Notes under the pieces: model-generated
Told to the model about the DNA's origin: nothing
What the model saw: only the letters and a program-made list of their open reading frames with translations
Database searches by the model: none
Translations under genes and position numbers: made by a program
In this document: in pieces, positions 1 to 7,077 of the stretch
Position numbering within the stretch: position 1 is the first letter of the stretch
Layout of the letters: each line of letters opens with the position of its first letter
Source of the DNA: an uncultured Pseudomonadota bacterium
GTDB lineage: Bacteria > Myxococcota > UBA796
Reading direction: 5' to 3'
Assembly (NCBI GenBank): GCA_913040875.1
Contig: CAJWHX010000087.1
Span: 1-10,299 of the forward strand
DNA length: 10,299 bases

Positions 1-774
1 ACCAGCATGGAACAGGCTCGTAAACTCGCATCAGATCTCAACTCTCTCAACAAACGCCGCCAAGAGGTGCAGCAAGAAATGGTGGATAGCATCATTGATA
101 AAATCCCAGAGGAGATCCCGAATTTCTTAGTGATATCCGGAACGCGAGAAGAAGGGTTTCACAAAGGTGTTGGAGGGATTGTTGCCGCTCGTTTGAGGGA
201 CAAGTTTCATCGACCTGTTGCCGTTGCTTCAGGCAATGAAGAGTTTATGACGGGATCGATTCGCTCGATCGGTGATGTGCATGCTGTGGATGCCCTTGAT
301 CGTTGTAAGGATATTTTATTGAAGTACGGAGGACACCCTGTTGCGGCTGGCTTTTCTCTACGTAGAGAGCACTTGGAAGAATTTAAAAAACGTCTCAACG
401 ATTTTGTTGCCGAAACCACCGATCCAGAACAACTGATACCTGTACGCCGGGTTCAAGTGAAATGTACTGTGGATGAGATTTCCTTTCACACTGTGCAAGC
501 TTTCATGAAAATGGAGCCATTTGGAAAAGACAATTACAAACCGCTGGTGTGGCTCTCCAATGTCAAAGCCAATCGAGTTCAAACCATGGGTAAAGAAGGC
601 ACTCACATGCGATTTGAGGTGGGTGGTCACAAAGCTGTTTGGTTTGGATCTGCAGAGCATCAGACTTTGTTGCAGCGCAATCGTGTGGATATGCTTGTGG
701 AGCCAAGCTTCAATCGGTATAAAGGACGCACTACTGTACAATTGATGGTGCAGGATGTTCGACTGTCAAAGTAA
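1..774 (+). CDS. recJ: RecJ single-stranded-DNA exonuclease, C-terminal part (5' truncated by window edge)
   Basis: RecJ degrades single-stranded DNA 5' to 3' in recombination and mismatch repair. The frame is open from base 1 and ends with TAA at 772-774, so 257 codons of the protein are present. The N-terminal DHH catalytic domain lies outside the window. Seen here, counted from the first codon: the helix with ARKLASDLNSLNKRRQE (about 6-22), typical of the RecJ core linker; the DHHA1 region with HKGVGGIVAARL (about 54-65), GSIRSIGDVHAVDAL and GGHPVAAGF (about 110-118); then a C-terminal OB-fold with EPFGKDNYKPL near residue 178. The usual family form of the first motif is HxGVIGIVAxRL, so VGG is a small variation. 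The ATG at 7 is internal, because the conserved helix already runs across it. Only 20 bases separate its stop from the convergent gene on the other strand. Family assignment is secure. Confidence 0.95.
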   Translation, partial: TSMEQARKLASDLNSLNKRRQEVQQEMVDSIIDKIPEEIPNFLVISGTREEGFHKGVGGIVAARLRDKFHRPVAVASGNEEFMTGSIRSIGDVHAVDALDRCKDILLKYGGHPVAAGFSLRREHLEEFKKRLNDFVAETTDPEQLIPVRRVQVKCTVDEISFHTVQAFMKMEPFGKDNYKPLVWLSNVKANRVQTMGKEGTHMRFEVGGHKAVWFGSAEHQTLLQRNRVDMLVEPSFNRYKGRTTVQLMVQDVRLSK

Positions 775-794
775 CAACGTCGGTGAATAAGTCC

Positions 795-998
795 CTATTG
801 ATTTGGCCATCCGTTTCTATCGTAATGTTTGATATACCATTTGGGATCATCGGGTAAGCATTTTAATTGTCGAGTAGCTTCTTCATTGGTGATTTGATTA
901 TTCTTAAGATTTTGTAACACTTGAATTGTAAGTGGATCTTGCCAAAAACCGCGGGGCTTTACTTTGACTCTTGGCTTTGATTGTTTATATGGCCACAT
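795..998 (-). CDS. Small basic protein of unknown function, last gene of the minus-strand operon
   Basis: I do not recognise this 67-residue protein. It begins MWPYKQSKPRVKVKPRGFW, a basic proline-containing head. A predicted helix with LKNNQITNEEATRQL follows; its IT-x-EEA pattern recalls short helical hairpins such as SHOCT, but this is weak. The tail is rich in Trp and Tyr (DDPKWYIKHYDRNGW). It has no signal peptide or membrane segment. A start at 1007 (70 residues) is possible, but a CGGAG motif at 1008-1012 directly abuts that ATG, whereas it lies 9 bases before the ATG at 996-998. The inner start is therefore preferred. It lies about 39 bases after the preceding gene in the same direction and ends 20 bases from recJ. 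Protein-like composition, a ribosome site and operon position support a real gene; homology does not. Confidence 0.6.
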   Translation of the reverse strand: MWPYKQSKPRVKVKPRGFWQDPLTIQVLQNLKNNQITNEEATRQLKCLPDDPKWYIKHYDRNGWPNQ

Positions 999-1037
999 TG
1001 AATGCATCTCCGGATTGTTTATGTTGGCAGTTGTGGA

Positions 1038-1745
1038 TTATTTTTGCGGTAAAGCCTCTAGCATTTCAGACAGTGGTTTCACTTCAATGGTTTCATCTAC
1101 GTCGCACGAAGCATTCCATGTTGTCGTTGAGCGCTTATTGATATTGGCTCGAAGAGTCCATTCATTGGCACCCAGATGCACGTAGATTCTGCCCGGCCCT
1201 CGGCCTAGATCTTTCCGTCGCCATCCGTTGTACCCAGCATTGAGAAAATCATCCGTTTTTGTATCTATATCGAGCGCTCGAATAGGAACTCTAGGGGTAC
1301 TGTACCAATCCCATCCCTCAGGGGTACGTTCTTTGTTTGGTTTGAAAATGAGGTGAATGGCATCAGCAGGTAGAGCACCATCGGTCAAGGTTAGGAATTC
1401 TTCATGACTTCCGCGGTACTGGACACCATCTAAGTCAAATAATGCACAGATCTCACTCTCAAGAACTGTCAGAGACATAATGGATAACCCCGAAGGTCGC
1501 ATCAGAGCGAAGTGCATCTGGTTGTTTGGTCCAAAAACAAGTTCACCAGGTACAGCCCCCTTGAAGGAAAAACCCTCAATGTGAAATCGACCTCTCCAGT
1601 GGAGGACCTCGACGTTCGGTGTGTCCGCGTTTGGTATGTCTGTGGCTTCTACGGTTTTGCGACCAAGTTTGGATGTATCTTCAACAGTATTGTCATTTGC
1701 AATTGCGCTGTTCAAAACTGCATTTATCATCCATATCGACATCAT
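1038..1745 (-). CDS. Uncharacterised beta-rich protein, possibly LolA/LolB-like, probably envelope
   Basis: This 235-residue protein could not be assigned with certainty. Residues 1-16 are mildly hydrophobic and end in SAIA-ND, which could be a weak signal peptide, but there are no basic residues before it and no lipobox cysteine. Residues 20-45 look disordered. From about 47 come alternating strands: WRGRFHIEGFSFKGAVPGEL, HFALMRPSGLSIMSL and ALFDLDGVQYRG. This order (a strand pair, a buried 'RPSG' turn, then a strand ending in xYxG) recalls LolA/LolB-type lipoprotein-binding barrels, an inference from pattern only. The C-terminal part (145-235) has several Trp and Gly residues, including GWDWYS and GWRRKDLGRGPGRIYVHLG. 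A GAGG ribosome site lies 9 bases upstream, inside the end of the preceding gene, whose stop is one base away (TAATATG). The two are therefore probably translationally coupled. Context suggests a job in the envelope with the MCE and permease genes. Confidence 0.7.
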   Translation of the reverse strand: MMSIWMINAVLNSAIANDNTVEDTSKLGRKTVEATDIPNADTPNVEVLHWRGRFHIEGFSFKGAVPGELVFGPNNQMHFALMRPSGLSIMSLTVLESEICALFDLDGVQYRGSHEEFLTLTDGALPADAIHLIFKPNKERTPEGWDWYSTPRVPIRALDIDTKTDDFLNAGYNGWRRKDLGRGPGRIYVHLGANEWTLRANINKRSTTTWNASCDVDETIEVKPLSEMLEALPQK

Positions 1746-1746
1746 A

Positions 1747-2067
1747 TTATTCGTCCTCGGTCGTGTCTTTTACAGACTTGCTAGCCTGTTGAACTTGAGT
1801 ATGCAATTCTACAATCGTCGGATGCGGATCTGAGCGATGGGCATCATCAAAATGCTGGTCACTGTCTGACCAAGCCTGTGAGTGACTTGCCATAAGTGCT
1901 TTCAGTAAACTTTCTCTGGCTGGGATGGTACCGATCTGCTCAGTGCTAGGCGGATTGAGCAGATTTGAGTTGCTCGGAAGCTTATTTCGGCATCCATAAA
2001 CCATGCATAGGACCAACCCCATCCAGAAGGAACCGTGTAACCTACGCCCCATTAACCTATGACCCAT
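1747..2067 (-). CDS. Short predicted lipoprotein with a TPR-like segment
   Basis: A 106-residue protein with a clear type II signal peptide. The head MGHRLMGRRLHGS is basic, the core FWMGLVLCMVY is hydrophobic, and the cleavage site is VYG-C26. Tyr at -2 is not the commonest lipobox residue. The mature protein is about 80 residues, begins with a Ser/Asn/Pro-rich linker, and contains one helical segment (about 53-81) whose F73, A76 and P81 fall at the spacing of TPR positions 24, 27 and 32. It may be a single degenerate TPR repeat. The tail is polar and acidic. The frame is open up to 2127, but the signal peptide marks the start at 2067, or at 2052 (MGRRLHGS, 101 residues). The 2067 start overlaps the permease gene by 11 bases. 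Function is unknown; it probably works with the adjoining envelope proteins. It is one base from the next gene. Confidence 0.72.
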   Translation of the reverse strand: MGHRLMGRRLHGSFWMGLVLCMVYGCRNKLPSNSNLLNPPSTEQIGTIPARESLLKALMASHSQAWSDSDQHFDDAHRSDPHPTIVELHTQVQQASKSVKDTTEDE

Positions 2068-3766
2068 TTGGTAATTCTCGTTCCCAGAGTTTTCGTGCGC
2101 CGTAATTGATGGGATAAAAGGTGGCAAACATGCATAGCCCTAGGGCCAAAAGCATACAGACACTACCGATGGCCCATTGTGTATCCGTGATTGGGCGCTC
2201 TGTTATCTGGGTAGAAATCAGCCAGTACACTGGAAAAGCCTCTAGAGCAAGGACTGCGAAGACCAATCCGAGCGCCGTCAGCATGTAGAGAAGACCAGCA
2301 GGACTTGCTGCCAACTTCGAAGCATTGTTGGTTTTAAAGTCTGGGTAAATGGCACCCATACCCACCGCAATACCAGACAGTCCAAATGAGAGTGCCGCAG
2401 CGGTTCCAATACCCACCCACAACATGGCGGATTGTGCATCCAAAATGGTGATGGAAGATACGGCGAGGGTTTCCCCAACCAATATCATCGGTAAAATTCC
2501 GGGATATGCCTTAGCCCAAAGGAATTCCTTGGCGGAGATGGGTCCTGTTCGCATGACCCAAAAGCCACGACCTTCATTGGAGACAGCTGCAAACTGGAAA
2601 CGAGCCGCCAGTGCAGCCATCACAAATCCGACCAGTGCCAAGATTAGGAAGGACAGTCCGTTCAGCCAAGTCTGCATCCAAGGACCTCTGAAGCTATCCA
2701 CGGGGAGATTGGCTACCGATACGATTGCAATGATGACAATGGAACCGACCAAAAACAATTGGGTCCACTGAGAAGGGTCTCTCACAAAGGTTTTGACGTC
2801 TTTGGCGACGATGGCCTTAGCCTTTGAAGGTAATGGAAGCGTCCAGAGACCAATGAGTTGATCGAGAAGTGGGGATCCAGCCATTCGGGCCACGCGGGCT
2901 TCTTGTGCCTTGGCCCGGCCATCATCATAGAGTGCGTTGGTGGTCCAGCGTGAGATGGCTGTGGCGGCTACAGTGGCACTGAGGAGCAGGGACAGATCAA
3001 TCCATGGGAAGGGTCTTCCGAATAAGGAAGCGATCAGTAGATCAGAGGCCCAACTGGGAGGTGTCAGAATGGGCATGGGGGTTTGCAATTGTGCCATGTA
3101 GGCTGCAACGCTCTCAAAATTATCGGCATTGGCGAGCTGTTCTGGACGGAGCACACGGATCAAAATGAACACGACAACCAGTGCCAAGATACTGACCAAT
3201 ACGAGAGCTTCTCGGATTCGACGAGCTGGAAATACGGATACGAGGATACTGGCGAGTCCTACACCAAGAGCGGTGGGAATCACAGAGAAGGCTGTCATCA
3301 CAACGACAAGAAGAGCGTAGTACTCCGGTCCTTGTCCGTACACAATTCCGTAAGAGATAAAAATGGGAATGGCGAGAGAGAGCACCATCCAGCTAGATTG
3401 AGCAAAGGTTTCTACAAACCTAGCAAAGAAAAAATTGACCTTGGAGATGGGGAGAGACAGCAGGAGTTCCAAATCATCAGACAGGTAGTAGTTCGATAAT
3501 GCAGTCACGACATTGGAGAAGCACAAAAGCCCAAACGTACTGAGCAGCAACAGTTCAATCAGTTTTCGAAGAACGATGGTGCCAACAATCTCAACACCAT
3601 GAAAGGTGTGGATGAAAAAGAACATCAGTCCAGACAGTCCCAGCCAGAAGAGAGCCCCTGAAATGGAGAATCCAACGATCAGACTGCGCTCGGCTTTGGT
3701 TGCCTTTTTCCATCGATTGATGAGGCTTTGACGCTGTGGATGGAGAAGGTGTCGAATGACGTACAT
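2057..3766 (-). CDS. ABC-2-type transporter permease (putative ABC exporter family), no ATPase nearby
   Basis: A 569-residue inner-membrane protein with about 12 hydrophobic segments in two halves, roughly at 28-51, 62-92, 122-144, 149-178, 188-206 and 256-274, then 336-354, 369-388, 424-440, 447-472, 488-510 and 530-553. Soluble stretches are at 207-250 and 280-335. Signature motifs match the putative ABC exporter permease family (as I recall, Pfam PF16949): YLSDDLELLLSLPIS at 94-108, KDVKTFVRDPSQWTQ at 322-336, and GRGFWVMRTGPIS at 399-411. Such proteins form a membrane channel and need a separate nucleotide-binding subunit, which is not encoded in this window. The substrate is unknown. A GAG lies upstream of ATG 3766, 14 bases after the MCE gene, so the two are probably cotranscribed. 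Pairing an exporter-type permease with an MCE protein is unusual, because MCE proteins normally accompany MlaE-type permeases. Confidence 0.88.
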   Translation of the reverse strand: MYVIRHLLHPQRQSLINRWKKATKAERSLIVGFSISGALFWLGLSGLMFFFIHTFHGVEIVGTIVLRKLIELLLLSTFGLLCFSNVVTALSNYYLSDDLELLLSLPISKVNFFFARFVETFAQSSWMVLSLAIPIFISYGIVYGQGPEYYALLVVVMTAFSVIPTALGVGLASILVSVFPARRIREALVLVSILALVVVFILIRVLRPEQLANADNFESVAAYMAQLQTPMPILTPPSWASDLLIASLFGRPFPWIDLSLLLSATVAATAISRWTTNALYDDGRAKAQEARVARMAGSPLLDQLIGLWTLPLPSKAKAIVAKDVKTFVRDPSQWTQLFLVGSIVIIAIVSVANLPVDSFRGPWMQTWLNGLSFLILALVGFVMAALAARFQFAAVSNEGRGFWVMRTGPISAKEFLWAKAYPGILPMILVGETLAVSSITILDAQSAMLWVGIGTAAALSFGLSGIAVGMGAIYPDFKTNNASKLAASPAGLLYMLTALGLVFAVLALEAFPVYWLISTQITERPITDTQWAIGSVCMLLALGLCMFATFYPINYGARKLWERELPNGS

Positions 3767-3780
3767 GGTGTTCTCAAAAT

Positions 3781-4917
3781 TTAAGGCGCATTGGGGATGG
3801 TAAAGGGAGTGGCTTCTTCGATTTCATTTTGTTCTACGGTCATCCGAATGTAGGATCGCAAGAGTTTGTTGCGTTGAGCTCCGCCTACCAAAGAGCGGAG
3901 ATCTTCATACAGCGCAGGATCTCGCATCAATAGTGCCGCCGTCCCATCACCATTTTGCAACGCATCGCTGGTTCCTTTTAGCAACGTAGCGGTTTCTGCC
4001 AAATCGTTTAAGATATCTTTCTTGCTATCGTCGTAAATGAGTGCCGTAATGAGTCCTTCTTCGGTTTGAATATCTGTGACCAGTTTCTCAAGCGCCACCG
4101 ATACAGATTGAAGCTGTTTGGCGAGCGATTCTCCATTTTTACCGTAGATAAGTTCGTGAGCGAGTCCGTCCCCGGTTTTAACATTGGCGATGGCATCATC
4201 GAGATTGGTGGCAGAATTGTCCAACTTTCGCATGATGTTGTTGATTCGTTTGGTGAGCGTCTCATCGTAAATCAATGTGTGGATAAGACCATTTCCATCT
4301 TTGATTTCCTTGGTGATCAACTCGAGATCTTTTAGAGATTTCGCAAGAGAAGCGGCTTCAATTTCTTCGTTTGAGCCTAGGATATTATTGACTTTGTAAG
4401 AGATGTCGTCGGTGTTGTTTAGAATACCGGTCACCTTTTTAGTGTAGCTAATGATATCTAGAGCCTCTACAGTTCGAACCCAATCGTCTTGTTCCATTTG
4501 GATACAGTCAGGATCTCCGACGGATATGGATACGTACTTATCCCCTAAGACTCCAATGGAATCGATTCTGGCAACAGACGACTGTTTCGATTTTACAGCG
4601 TCATCCAGTGGAAACTCTTCGCTGGGGGCACATTGACGAATGCGATGTTGAAACTGTTGAGAGATGGATAGTTGTACGTGGATTCTCCCATGCTCCGTTT
4701 CAGAGAACTTGAGTTCGGTTACCTCTCCGACATCGATCCCCGACAACCTTACCATAGAACCTTGTTTGAGACCTGCAACGTCGTACCACATAGCATTGAG
4801 GACATAGTGCTCTTCAAAAATCTTTGTGGAGCCGCTCACCATAAATAAGGTGCCGCCAAAGAGTGCAAAGAGAAAAGAGACGAACAAACCAACTTTGGCA
4901 TTTTGTGACACAGCCAT
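3781..4917 (-). CDS. MCE/MlaD-family lipid-transport protein with four C-terminal repeats
   Basis: This 378-residue protein is anchored by one N-terminal membrane helix (about 9-28) with the rest in the periplasm. MCE proteins form rings that bind phospholipids or other lipids for ABC importers or intermembrane transfer. The MCE domain runs about 36-135 and shows VAGLKQGSMVRLSGIDVGEV (47-66) and the later IDSIGVLGDKYVSISVG. The rest is helical and holds four copies of a [IVL]-x-x-G-x-G-L-x-x-x-L-I-Y-D motif at 205-218, 246-259, 283-296 and 320-333, spaced 41, 37 and 37 residues. The third copy has EEG and the last ends MRD. Similar glycine-leucine repeats occur in other MlaD-like proteins. 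A GAGGA ribosome site is 5 bases before the ATG. It lies between the SGNH hydrolase (24-base gap) and the permease (14-base gap). No MlaE, MlaF or MlaC gene is next to it. Confidence 0.9.
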   Translation of the reverse strand: MAVSQNAKVGLFVSFLFALFGGTLFMVSGSTKIFEEHYVLNAMWYDVAGLKQGSMVRLSGIDVGEVTELKFSETEHGRIHVQLSISQQFQHRIRQCAPSEEFPLDDAVKSKQSSVARIDSIGVLGDKYVSISVGDPDCIQMEQDDWVRTVEALDIISYTKKVTGILNNTDDISYKVNNILGSNEEIEAASLAKSLKDLELITKEIKDGNGLIHTLIYDETLTKRINNIMRKLDNSATNLDDAIANVKTGDGLAHELIYGKNGESLAKQLQSVSVALEKLVTDIQTEEGLITALIYDDSKKDILNDLAETATLLKGTSDALQNGDGTAALLMRDPALYEDLRSLVGGAQRNKLLRSYIRMTVEQNEIEEATPFTIPNAP

Positions 4918-4941
4918 TGAATCCTCAAACAGGGGTATTCT

Positions 4942-6033
4942 TTAGGGTAGTGTATCACGATTGGCAGTAGACATGGTAGACCAGCGATCTGAGATTGTGA
5001 TATCTGGGAGCGTCTCTGTCGTTGGAATCCATTTTTGAGTAGCGCGGTCTAGTTGTATCCATTCATCGACAATGCTTTGTGCTATCCAAAAATTGGCTTG
5101 TGAAGTTGGATGCATATCATCTAAGAAGGCGTCGGTCTTACTCAGTCCAAAAGCTCTAAGTGTAGGTGCCACATCGATGATGGGAATGTCAAAATGATTC
5201 GCGATGGCGTTTTGCCCTTTGAAATAGGGATCCCATGTGACTTCCACATCAACAATGTCCAGTCTGTGACGATTGGCAGGTTGAATCAGCACAACGGCGA
5301 TGTCTCTAGACTTCGCTTCGATCAGCAATGTGGACAGCGTCTCTATATATAAGGGGAGGGGAACGCGTCTTTTTCCATTGGCAAAGGGGTCCCGTACCCA
5401 TGAGATTTTGGCATGCGGATTCGCCTCAGGGGTACTTGAAGTCAGAAGTTCAGGACGAAGGGTTTGTGTCAGCTGGATAAAGGCATGACTCTGTCTAAGA
5501 AATCGTAGAGCCCTTTTTTTAGGTTGGTTCAGTTCTGCCATCCACTGGGCATCTTGAAAATGATCGAAATTGTTGTCGGACCAGAGGTTTCCAATCACCA
5601 GCACACTTGGTTTCAAATCCCATCCGATTTCATTCATGAAGTTTAGAGTCTGTACAGTAGAATAGCCAGGGGTGGCCCCGCACAGTACATCGATGTTCGC
5701 CTCCTCTGCCCTCAATGCACTTTCCAGATGATGATGAAGTGTGCCATCGTCATCGAGTCCATGGCCAAAAAAGCTCGAGTCACCCAGTATCAACCATTTG
5801 TCAGAATCTGGAGTGGTTTCGGTGGCCCGCATACCCAGATCATCGATGGTGACTGTCGCCCCGAACTGCTTTTGGGTTCCGGGGGTCATGGACCAAATTC
5901 GTGTTGGGTGTGCCTGCAGCTGCATGCCTACACTGGGGCTCTCCAGTTTGAGTAGAGGAAAGAGTCTTGCGAATCCTTCGATGCACGAGAGCGTCAGTAT
6001 TAGTGTGAGGATGCTGAACAGAAGCCTTTTCAT
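4942..6033 (-). CDS. SGNH/GDSL-type hydrolase, membrane- or lipid-anchored
   Basis: This 363-residue protein has an N-terminal hydrophobic segment (MKRLLFSILTLILTLSC), either a signal anchor or a lipoprotein signal with Cys17; TLS-C is a poor lipobox. SGNH blocks are visible. Block I is LILGDSSFFGHG, with nucleophile Ser86. A glycine in GATPGYST (119-126) fits block II. GNLWSDNN supplies the block III Asn149. Block V is DDMHP, giving the Asp305/His308 pair. These enzymes remove acyl or acetyl groups from lipids, glycans or peptidoglycan; the substrate here cannot be read. The tail after about 330 is outside the catalytic fold. The region before the ATG at 6033 has only a weak GAG about 13 bases upstream. 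It is the first gene of the minus-strand block, divergent from the aminophenol cluster. Next to MCE and permease genes, a role in acyl-chain removal from envelope lipids is plausible but unproven. Confidence 0.88.
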   Translation of the reverse strand: MKRLLFSILTLILTLSCIEGFARLFPLLKLESPSVGMQLQAHPTRIWSMTPGTQKQFGATVTIDDLGMRATETTPDSDKWLILGDSSFFGHGLDDDGTLHHHLESALRAEEANIDVLCGATPGYSTVQTLNFMNEIGWDLKPSVLVIGNLWSDNNFDHFQDAQWMAELNQPKKRALRFLRQSHAFIQLTQTLRPELLTSSTPEANPHAKISWVRDPFANGKRRVPLPLYIETLSTLLIEAKSRDIAVVLIQPANRHRLDIVDVEVTWDPYFKGQNAIANHFDIPIIDVAPTLRAFGLSKTDAFLDDMHPTSQANFWIAQSIVDEWIQLDRATQKWIPTTETLPDITISDRWSTMSTANRDTLP

Positions 6034-6165
6034 GGTTGTACTGTATCTCGGTTTGTATCAAGATGGACAACAATCCCGACTTCTTGCCTTGTGAACTTGC
6101 CCTCCTAGAATTAGGTTTTACCACACGCATTGCAATGACAAAATTGAAACCCAATAGGAGTGTCT
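6034..6165. promoter_or_regulatory. Divergent intergenic region between the envelope operon and the aminophenol cluster
   Basis: These 132 bases separate two oppositely transcribed gene blocks, so promoters in both directions are expected. On the + strand, TTGCCT at 6084-6089 and TAGAAT at 6106-6111 are separated by 16 bases and resemble -35 and -10 boxes (4/6 and 5/6 matches to the sigma-70 consensus). Transcription would begin near 6118. The hexamer CTTGCC occurs twice, at 6083-6088 and 6096-6101, a 13-base step inside the presumed promoter; it may be a regulator half-site or chance. On the - strand no box pair stood out. The ribosome site AGGAG at 6156-6160 serves the first + strand gene. 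Confidence 0.45.
6156..6160 (+). promoter_or_regulatory. Ribosome-binding site that decides the start of the AmnB-like gene
   Basis: AGGAG lies 5 bases before the ATG at 6166. An in-frame GTG at 6160 overlaps the last base of this motif and therefore cannot be served by it, so the ATG is preferred. Confidence 0.8.
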
Positions 6166-7077
6166 ATGTCGGAAGAAGGCAAAGGAAAAATTGTGGCTGG
6201 GGCACTGGCTCCGCATCCACCTCATTTGGTGTATGCCCAAAACCCACCCCAAAATGAACCTCGTTCCGAAGGTGGATGGGAAGTACTGCGTTGGGGATAT
6301 GAGCGACTCCGACGAAACTGGTCTAAACTAGACTATGATGTCATCGTAGTGCATTCCCCGCACTGGAAGACCCGTTGTGGTACCCATTTTCTTGGTGTGG
6401 AACACTTTGCATCGAAAAGTGTAGACCCCATTTTTCCAAATTTGTTTCGATATACTTACGACCTGACTGTAGATGTTGAGTTGAGTGAGATGATCTGTGC
6501 AGAAGCAGAGGCGGAAGGGTTAGAAACACAGATGATGCGAAACCCTGACTTTCGGGTGGACTATGGAACGATTACTGCTTGTCACTTGAGTCATCCAGAG
6601 TGGAACAAGCCGATTGTCTGTATTTCTTCCAATCAAGGGTATTTTGACTTTAGTAACGAGGTTGGAGAGGCACGTATGTTGGCTTTGGGCCGTGCAACGG
6701 CTCGAGCGATTGAGAAAAGTGGTAAACGGGCAGTTCTGTTGGCATCGTGCTCTCTATCGCATCGACACTTTACCAAGGAGCCAGCCATTCCGGAGGATAT
6801 GAAACATGAACATGTCTATCACAATGGTCAGTACCTTTGGGACATGAAAATATTGAATCTCATTAAAGAAGGTAAATGTCAAGAAGTGTTGGACATTATG
6901 CCAGACTTTATTGAGCAGGCAATGGCAGAAACGAAAGACGGCTCTTTTACGTGGCTGATGGGTGCTCTAGGCATACCCGATTATCCAGGAGATGTGCACA
7001 GCTATGGATCGGTGATTGGAACAGGAAATGCCGTGGTGGAATGGAATCCGGCATGGAAAGAAGGGGGTGTACAATGA
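6166..7077 (+). CDS. LigB-type extradiol dioxygenase, catalytic subunit of an o-aminophenol dioxygenase (AmnB-like)
   Basis: This cytoplasmic non-heme iron(II) enzyme of 303 residues is close in length and pattern to the beta subunit of 2-aminophenol 1,6-dioxygenase, which cuts the ring of 2-aminophenol to 2-aminomuconate semialdehyde. From memory, the Comamonas CNB-1 enzyme uses His13, His62 and Glu251 for iron and Tyr129 and His195 nearby. With an offset of four, all five are present: His17 (in APHPPHLVY), His66 (VVHSPHW), Tyr133 (VDYGT), His199 (SLSHRH) and Glu255 (QAMAETKDG). It is therefore expected to be active. The start is ATG 6166, with AGGAG 5 bases upstream. Its stop overlaps the next start (ATGA), as expected for subunits made in equal amounts. 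The real substrate may be 2-aminophenol, 3-hydroxyanthranilate or another o-aminophenol; the kynurenine formamidase downstream favours a tryptophan-derived one. The class is secure, the substrate is not. Confidence 0.88.
   Translation: MSEEGKGKIVAGALAPHPPHLVYAQNPPQNEPRSEGGWEVLRWGYERLRRNWSKLDYDVIVVHSPHWKTRCGTHFLGVEHFASKSVDPIFPNLFRYTYDLTVDVELSEMICAEAEAEGLETQMMRNPDFRVDYGTITACHLSHPEWNKPIVCISSNQGYFDFSNEVGEARMLALGRATARAIEKSGKRAVLLASCSLSHRHFTKEPAIPEDMKHEHVYHNGQYLWDMKILNLIKEGKCQEVLDIMPDFIEQAMAETKDGSFTWLMGALGIPDYPGDVHSYGSVIGTGNAVVEWNPAWKEGGVQ

Noticed and set aside
358..741. A 127-codon open frame on the - strand inside recJ
   Set aside because: It lies entirely within conserved recJ sequence, with no motif and no operon context.
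2349..2771. A 140-codon open frame on the + strand inside the permease gene
   Set aside because: It lies opposite a well-supported membrane protein gene. Its composition is that of an antisense shadow and no family motif is seen.
3083..3499. A 138-codon open frame on the + strand inside the permease gene
   Set aside because: Polar, low-complexity translation (many Asn, Asp, His and Glu) opposite hydrophobic segments; a typical antisense shadow.
5840..6154. A 104-codon - strand frame running upstream of the SGNH hydrolase
   Set aside because: It overlaps the hydrolase signal segment in another frame and spans the promoter region, with no recognisable domain.
6951..7073. N-terminal extension of the fusion protein from an in-frame ATG at 6951
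   Set aside because: It would overlap the catalytic subunit gene by over 120 bases. The conserved domain begins exactly at 7074, which has a ribosome site and the ATGA overlap.
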